64,000 nt of DNA, taken from contig CM053266.1 in the NCBI GenBank assembly GCA_028583415.1, positions 87,054,149 through 87,118,148 of the forward strand, given 5' to 3'. Shown piece by piece: positions 57,563 to 64,000 of the stretch (its first letter is position 1; every line of letters starts with the position of its first letter). The notes under the pieces were generated by a model, which made no database searches, was not told the origin of the DNA, and was given only the letters and a program-made list of their open reading frames with translations. Origin of the DNA: Protea cynaroides. Taxonomy: Eukaryota > Streptophyta > Magnoliopsida > Proteales > Proteaceae. Position numbers and translations under genes: made by a program.

Positions 57563-57937
57563 CGAAGCTTAAATTTAAGCAAATGGAGAATGTAATCGTC
57601 TGATATACTACCTTCTTAGTTAAGTGCCGACGGACTCCGGAAGGATGAGTGATGGCCTCATACCTCCAAGAGTGTTGAACGCACACCATGTATGATATGG
57701 TGGGGAGAGATTTGCATTTCCTTTAATTTATTGAAATTCAGTCGATTCGAATAATACGAATTATTTATCTAGATGAATAAGAATTATTCCCATTTACTCG
57801 GAAATATTGATTCCAATTTTTTTTTTTTTTTTTTTTGGGTAAGAATATTGATTCCATTTAAAAAATCTAAATTTAAACATAAACTTTTCGAATTAAAGGA
57901 GGAATTCTATTAAATAACAGAACTAATAAAATAAAAG
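57563..57937. promoter_or_regulatory. Upstream region of the GNAT gene
   Basis: The promoter and leader of the minus-strand GNAT gene should lie here. No clear TATA box could be fixed. A T run at about 57819-57836 is present. Confidence 0.4.
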
Positions 57938-58100
57938 GTAAATTACACAGACACCCCCTCTACTGTTATGAAATGAATAAAACTATCCTGTTTTTTCAAA
58001 AGTTACACAGAATACCCCTATAATGATGCTATCATACAATCTCACCCCTACCGTTAGTTTCAACTTAACGGCAGAGGCTCACCTTTTTTTAAGACAAAAA
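57938..58100. repeat. Possible Mutator-like terminal repeat
   Basis: GGTAAATTACACAGACACCCCC followed by repeated ACCCC-type blocks has the look of a MULE terminus. No inverted partner was found up to 59900, so this is either a truncated element or a misreading. Confidence 0.35.
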
Positions 58101-58184
58101 TACACTTACTAAGGTCTATTATTTAGCCTTACTTCTTAAAAAACTGTATTCCTCTTTCTTCTCTTCACTTTCGTTTTCTTCTCA

Positions 58185-58505
58185 AGTTCTCCACGGCTTG
58201 GCGTTTCAGCGAGTTTCTTCTCCAGGTATGCCTTCCTCCATCTCTTCCTTCATCTTAAACCTTAGAATACTTCTATCGAACAATAATGCCCTTATTCAAG
58301 GTCTTCTCATAGGATTTCTTCTTCACGGCCTAACCCTGACAGCGATTTCTTGTCAAGGGTTTTCTTCAGCACCGCTTGACGTCTCAGCTACTTCTTCTCC
58401 AGGTATACCTCCTATTTAATCTCAAACCCTATTCTTCTTTCTTCTCATGGGTTTTCTGCTCTACAGCTTGGCATCTTGGTGAGTTCTTCTTGAGGTATGC
58501 CATTT
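58185..58505 (+). repeat. Three imperfect repeats ending in a donor-like site
   Basis: Blocks resembling GCTTGGCGTTTCAGCGAGTT with CTTCTCCAGGTATGCC occur at about 58196-58233, 58373-58407 and 58466-58503. The first two end CAG/GTAT and the third GAG/GTAT. It may be the repeated 5' part of a decayed gene. Confidence 0.5.
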
Positions 58506-58897
58506 ATTACTCTATTTCTTCCTTCATAGAGAGCACAGTTTTTGTTTCAGATAATGTTTTAGATGAGAACTGAGCTATGGCTGATGCCATGAGAAAGTAA
58601 AAAAATTAACTGGGCTATGGCCGATGCCATGGACAACACAGTTCTTGTTTAAGACGAAAGAGCAAAGTAAGCCCCAAATTAATTTTTCTTTTTCATACAT
58701 ACCTTGGCCGATCTCTTACTTGATGGCCAAATTATTAGACCTGAGGAGGCAAAGTAAGCCCGAAGTTAATTATTCTTTTTTCCATTAGATTTCTTTTTCA
58801 TACATAACTTATGTTGTACAATGTTACAGTCTTATCAAAATTGTTTATGGTACTTTGTTATTTGTGAGAGTAATCAGTAGTTAGTCTTCATGTGCAG

Positions 58898-59218
58898 ATG
58901 TCGTCTTCAAGTGTTAATCATTTGTGATAGCCCATACCTTTTTGTCAACCGCAAGTGTAGATGCGATAAACGAGCTCTTGTCAAGATTTCAAAGTGAGCA
59001 AAACAAGAACAAACTATATTACTTGCTGCCCGGACAATAGGTGTAGATATTTTGATGAGATTTATCTCGAAATCTTGCAGTTGAAGGATGATATACGCCA
59101 TATGAAGACAAGATTGAAACGATTGGAAAATTTTGAAAAAATGGTGATGATGGCAGGACAGACAGTATTAGCTATGTTTGTTGTGTTTTTTATTGTTTTA
59201 GTTGTAAAAGCTTTGTAA
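58898..59218 (+). pseudogene. GRF-type zinc-finger protein remnant with C-terminal membrane segment
   Basis: An ATG at 58898 (MSSSSVNHL) is soon followed by a stop. In one frame CRCDKRALVKIS, then in a second SEQNKNKLYY, then in a third CCPDNRCRYFDEIYLE give the C-x-C ... C-x(5)-C pattern of plant GRF zinc fingers, needing two frame changes within 60 bp. The last frame goes on with a Lys/Arg-rich coiled coil (LKDDIRHMKTRLKRLENF) and a hydrophobic anchor (VLAMFVVFFIVLVV), a common design of small proteins linked to MULEs in plants. Confidence 0.6.
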
Positions 59219-59900
59219 ATGTTGCACTTTAAATGGTGTACAAATTTGATGTTTTTGGATCTTATCTATGTCTTTGGTAGATTTTTGTTGTTTGGCAATG
59301 AAAGAACTCTTTTTAATGTAAAGATAGTGAAAAATGAATGGTACATCACACTGCTCTACCATTGAAGACCTTGGCATTCCAGGCTTCTTACACTGTCAAG
59401 AAGGGACATAACATCAAAGTATTTGCTCCACAGTATACTACTTTCTGCCCCAACAGGCACAACCTTGGAAATTAACATATAAGATGGTCTATAGAGAGAT
59501 GAACAGTATCTTACATCCAGCAATTCTTCAGTCTGGTAGCAACACTAGACCAACGACAGGAACCATGAGATCTCTTCTTTATAGGATGTCATTATAATTT
59601 TCAAATTCGTTAACATAGCCACAGTGTTTGCCCACGCACTCATCACCAGTGTATTTCCAAACCTCTTTGAATCAATTCATCCCATCACCAACATTGATCA
59701 ATATAATATAAGTCAATCTAAGGGGAGAAATAGAGACGTGGAAAGAAAATAGAGATTATCTAATTTATAATTTAAGCATTACATGATAATGAATGCATCG
59801 CACAGACCATCCTAAGAGACCTAGAAACGAACAAGATGCAAGGAAATTCTTTACTGCAAATTTAAATTCTTACATTACATTATCTTCTACAAGCATTTCC
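59219..59900. other. Intergenic DNA
   Basis: No gene, RNA or repeat recognised. Moderately AT-rich. Confidence 0.45.
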
Positions 59901-62099
59901 TGTCACACCACAATTCTGGTCTATTCAGAATGATGTGATGAACCGTTAAATAACCAACGGTTCAACCAGGATCTCAAATAGGCTATCCCCGCGTTATCCA
60001 ACTTACACACACCCTTAATCATAATCAGAGTAATACACAATAGCGGAAATCTTATAATAAGATGAACTGAGAAACTAAATTATATTAATAATTTAATAGC
60101 AAATTATTCTGTATTCAACTGAGACATAAATATTAAATATCAAATACAAGTCTGAATAAATCCAATAAAGAAACCTATAAAATGTCTAATCAAATACACA
60201 CGAGTTGCACTCGCAAGAGGAGTCGTGTGTATCATCTTCAGCTCCAGCTTCCATAGCTGCCACGTTCCCGTACGCAGATGCATTCATGTAGTCTTCGACG
60301 GTATAACCTGCATCATCAACTAAAAATATTCGACTTCGAGGGGTGAGCACACATCACGGCTCAGTGAGTAGCCAAAACAATGTAACAATACATATGCATG
60401 CAAAAAAATCAATTTATATCTTTGGTTGGGTATATAAGTTTGCAGTATGCTATAGAAAAGTTGAGGTAGCCAAAGGTCGCGTTTATTGACTCCGCCTCTA
60501 TACACGAGTGTGTGACGTTATCCGAAGATCACGTTTATCATCAACTCACATGCACCCAACCATGAACATTATATAACAAAGGTTATGTTTATTGCTATAT
60601 AGTGCCATACCAACACGTAAGCCCCTGTCGACGAGGGCTGCAAACTGGGCTTGCAACCAACCAATCCTAATGCCAAAAAGTGTATCCAAGGCCTCACCCC
60701 AGCATCCCTCAGAATGCCCATAGAGATAGAGCTAAGGCCCCCCGGTAGAGTCAGAGACTACAAGGATCGAGACCACCTCCCCTGATACTTTACGACATAA
60801 TAGTTCTGCTAAAGTAATGGCGATACGACGATGCCATTGCACAAGACTTGAGTTAGAGATAGAGCTAAAGTGCTGAGACCCGCCAAAGGTTAACGTTTAT
60901 TGACGTTCTCATCACACCTCCCCTGATACTCGTTCGCATCAAGCACATCAACCACACACATACAAGCACATGCCTATTCCTATCATCATCATCATCATCA
61001 TGTTATAAACGATAAAGTAAATATGCATGAACAAGTAATAGAAATATTGGATGGCATGCTGTATGCACATTACAAATATATTCACATAGAGTCAAGCATG
61101 GCATAGGACTCAAGAAATAGAAAACAGTTTATTATTAACCAATTTAATTTGGGGTTAAGGTTCCTCACCTTAGCTTGCTATAAGATGTTTCTCCAAGCTT
61201 TAAAATCACCTTTACAACGTTATTATATTTCTAGAAGACCTAACAAAGTCGATAGAATTTAATTAGAATTTATTCAGAATTAAAAACTACTCTGTTAACT
61301 GAGGGTCGAAGGTAGGGTCGATGCTAGGGTCGATGGTCTATCGACCCTCCCCTCCTACTGGACTTCCCGAATGCTGAGGGTCGATGGTCAGGAATACCTA
61401 GGGTCGGATGGTCATCGACCCTGGGTGCGACCCTCGGTGCACTCTGGTCCAATTTCTACTTTTTAATCCATTCTTCGTGTTTGGGGTCCTATGGTTTGCT
61501 TCTACATTCCATTAAACATTCATTCCATGGTTTGAAACCATGAATCATCCTCCTAGATGGCTTTCATGCATTCTCTTAAGGTTTTCCATGAAAACCTAAG
61601 CATGGGTTGATGGTTTGGGTTTCTCCGAGATCACACTCTCAACATTAACTAACCTAAGGTTTTTAGAAACTCATGGAATTAGTATCCATACCTGAAAAGA
61701 ATAATCTTTCTCTGCAACTCTTTTCTTTTGGCTTACTTTCTCTTCCTTCCCTTTCTTCTTCCTCTTTCCTTCTCCTCTCTTTCTCTCAATTCGATTAGGG
61801 TTGTGAAAGGAGTGAAAGTGGCTTAGGGATGTCCTTTAAATAGAGTGGGAACATCCTAAATAAGTCCCTTTGAGATTAGGAAAGAATCCCAATCGAAAAA
61901 TATAGAAATTTCCTAATTTCTATATTCGGCAGAAACCAAGGGTCGATGGGAGGGTCGATGATCCCGTCAACCCTAGGGTCTTAAGCGTCCCCGACCCTCC
62001 CTACAAAATCGAGGGTCTGACTTTCTGTTTTGGGAGGTCCGACCCTGCTTAGCTGGGTATGCGACCCTTCCCCTATTTTAAGTGTTTTTGGGTCGATTT
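59901..62099 (-). repeat. LTR A: E1-type LTR, minus strand, interrupted by LTR B
   Basis: On the plus strand it starts TGTCACACCACAATTCTG and proceeds like the solo LTR at 25782 to the first GGGTCG array and GGTCGATTTT at 62099. The remaining 120 bp or so of its outer end must lie beyond LTR B, outside the window. It is most like the E1 LTR. On the minus strand it carries the donor-like TTTTCAG/GTATGG near 61692. Confidence 0.9.
60186..60329 (-). CDS. Conserved short LTR reading frame, LTR A copy
   Basis: The intact 144-nt frame with DDAGYTVEDYMNASAYG, an acidic middle and SCECNSCVFD. Several codons differ from E1 at the third base only. One nt is missing before the acceptor-like TTTTTAG relative to E1. 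Confidence 0.55.
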   Translation of the reverse strand: MFLVDDAGYTVEDYMNASAYGNVAAMEAGAEDDTHDSSCECNSCVFD

Positions 62100-64000
62100 T
62101 GTCACACCCCAATTCTGATCCAACCAGAATGGTGTGAGTGAACCGTCATTGAACCAACGGTTCAAACCAGGATCTCGAATAGGCCGTGTCCATTCATACA
62201 AACCATTACACATAACCAACAATCGAATATAAATATTACAAATGAAGACTTTAAATAGAATGAACGAGTATCTATTGATAATTTAAATAAAATATCTAAT
62301 TATTCAAATCCAAACATAAACTATAATATCTTTTACATCTCTTAATACCAAACAAAAATAACGGGAACAACTAAATAAAAATCCATCACAAGTACACACA
62401 GAAAGGGCACTCGCATGAAGCATCATGCTCGTCCTCCCCTGCTTGTACATCCAGAGCAGCCACACCACCGTACGCCGGAGCATTCACATAGTCGTCTACA
62501 GTGTAACCTGCATCAACATCTAAAAACATGTATATATACAAGGGGTGAGCTACCAATACAGCTCAGTAAAACAATCAGACAGTTTCACAAGATTATGCAT
62601 GAGTAACAATCAGTTTTATCTTTGTGGTCCGGTTTTTAAGTTTGCAATGTGCTATAGAAAGGTTTGGTGGCCCCCCGCACCTCTATACACGAAGTGTGTG
62701 GCACCTCATGGATCACACCCCCATTGGCCCACATGCACCCACCATGGAATAGAGATAGAGCTAAGATACCCACGTACCTCCCCGATACTCTACCCATACC
62801 AAGTACCTAAGCCCCCCCGCGGCCGGGGCTCGCAAACCGGGCTCGCAACTAACCAATCCTATATGTCATCAATGTATGCTCTATCCCAGCACAGCCGTCT
62901 ACGGCATAGAGATAGAGCTAAGGCATTCCCACACCTCCCCTGATGCCCTATCCGCAACTAACCCACTAGGATAGATACATAACGCAGGTAGACCCTATCC
63001 CAACATTAACTCCCCACGGCATAGAGATAGAGCTAAAGCATCGTGGACAAGCCAGCATCGACTCGGAATCCACAGTACCACATAACAATGGCCGGGACAA
63101 CATCAATATCAGAGACCACCGTACCACGACCTTCCCCAGATGCCCCACCCGTACCGCGCATGTTAAGACAGAATACTACAAAAGGTGCTAATGTGAAGAG
63201 CGATCCCAGGCCCATGCCCCACTCCACACACTAACGAAAAAAATCACATGTCTAACAATCACATCCTATCAATGCATGAACAGGAATAATAACTGAAAGT
63301 AAAGGATGGCATGTGAATATGCACAAACAACACATCTAATATAATCAGGTGATTAACAACAATTTACTGTCCATTAATTATTAGGTTTAGGTCAGATTCC
63401 CTTACCTGACACTCGTTGGTTAGCTTGCTCCACGTCGCAAGATCCAAACGATATGTCACAAAGTCCTACAATATTATTTGGGCTTCATTAGAATATTTTT
63501 CTTAGGGTTTCATGTTGGTCGGAAACCAACATGATTACAAAATACCCTCACAGAGCTGACCGGTGGCATGTACCGGTCGTAGCTCTGTGGAAAAGACTGG
63601 CGACCGGTATGGTCAGCCGGTCCCCACAGATAACCTCCCGAGAGATAGCGATCGCAACATACCGGTCGCACTATGTGCAACCGGTATAGTCGACCGGTAT
63701 GTCTCCGGAAGACCATACATGGGTTTTTCGACTGCCGTCGATCATCCTCCATGGATTTTCAGGGTTTCTCCTATCCATTCTAAGTCTAAACTTGGAGTTA
63801 GAGTTATCCCAACTCATTCAAGTCTCGTTTCGATGAATATCATCTCGAAACTCGAAACTAGGGTTTGACGACAACTTAGGGTTTATTGGCCAAATTAGGG
63901 TTTTAGATCAATACCTACTTTGCATGGTATTGATCCACCCACACAACTAACATAGGGTAAGAAGATGGATTCAAACACTTACCGTTGACTGGCGTAATGA
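62100..64000 (-). repeat. LTR B: diverged LTR family, minus strand, cut by window edge
   Basis: On the plus strand it starts TGTCACACCCCAATTCTGATCC. The first 100 bp align with the other LTRs (AACCGT...CCAACGGTTCAA, GATCTCGAATAGGC), then similarity is patchy. Three ATAGAGATAGAGCTAAG motifs are kept (62746, 62906, 63021). The two-orientation motif array (about 63540-63710) is made of ACCGGT units instead of GGGTCG. A donor-like CAACG/GTAAGT lies on the minus strand near 63982. Confidence 0.85.
62386..62529 (-). CDS. Conserved short LTR reading frame, LTR B copy (most diverged)
   Basis: The frame starts at ATG 62529 (MFLDVDAGYTVDDYVNA) and ends SCECPFCVYL with TGA at 62388-62386. It is exactly 144 nt as in the E1, E2, solo and LTR A copies, with no indel. 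Many codon differences from E1 are synonymous, and TTTTTAG is kept at the same place. This copy alone has a Met at the first codon of the block. Confidence 0.6.
   Translation of the reverse strand: MFLDVDAGYTVDDYVNAPAYGGVAALDVQAGEDEHDASCECPFCVYL

Noticed and set aside
58198..58573. Overlapping plus frames of 65-73 codons
   Set aside because: They run through three imperfect DNA repeats with donor-like sites and show no protein pattern.
63510..63868. Frames of 80-101 codons on both strands in LTR B
   Set aside because: They come from the ACCGGT motif array and are not found in the other LTRs.

Overview
The window is nuclear DNA of a flowering plant. Two multi-exon plant genes with canonical GT-AG introns (a 494-residue alpha/beta hydrolase on + and a 252-residue GNAT acetyltransferase on -) sit beside a 42 kb block of nested retrotransposons whose lineages (Tekay/Del chromovirus, Tat, Athila, Ty1/copia, LINE, MULE) are typical of plants. 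The species cannot be told from the sequence. All recognisable transposon genes carry breaks. I saw no tRNA, rRNA or CRISPR.

Layout, left to right. 1-459: outer end of a minus-strand LTR of the Tekay-type family, cut by the window edge. 460-42172: one minus-strand Tat-lineage element (called E0), about 8.2 kb of it here, opened by three later elements. E1 (5721-17674, +) is a Tekay-type element with target duplication AATAA. E3 (18923-28433, -) is an Athila-type element that lost RT, RNase H and most of integrase; a solo Tekay-type LTR sits inside its right LTR. E2 (29062-41132, +) is a second Tekay-type element. The E0 reading frames (gag, protease, RT, RNase H, integrase) can be followed across the insertions, and E0 itself appears to sit in the RT gene of an old copia element whose 3' half is at 42173-43850.

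43851-59900 is gene space: a hairpin MITE-like repeat (44386-44577), the hydrolase gene (44946-48651), a LINE 3' fragment (49122-49960), the GNAT gene (51728-57562) with a TIR element of 1.39 kb in its first intron, and MULE-like debris with a broken GRF-type zinc-finger gene (57938-59218). 59901-64000 holds two more minus-strand LTRs, one inserted in the other.

The most interesting material is in the Tekay-type elements. (1) Every LTR long enough to show it carries a 144-nt reading frame ending in a Cys-rich SCEC..C tail, same length and same stop position even in a very diverged LTR family, with many synonymous differences. It lies just after an acceptor-like TTTTTAG and, in E1, just before AATAAA. 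(2) E1 and E2 both carry an antisense gene between primer-binding site and gag, with a conserved 442-445 bp intron whose acceptor is directly before the ATG. (3) Both have an exactly 70-bp intron-like gap between gag and pol, bounded by 10-bp repeats, whose removal fuses gag and pol in frame. (4) The LTRs carry dense arrays of a short two-orientation motif whose sequence differs between families. E0 independently carries an antisense coiled-coil frame and a 71-bp tandem repeat in its 3' untranslated region.
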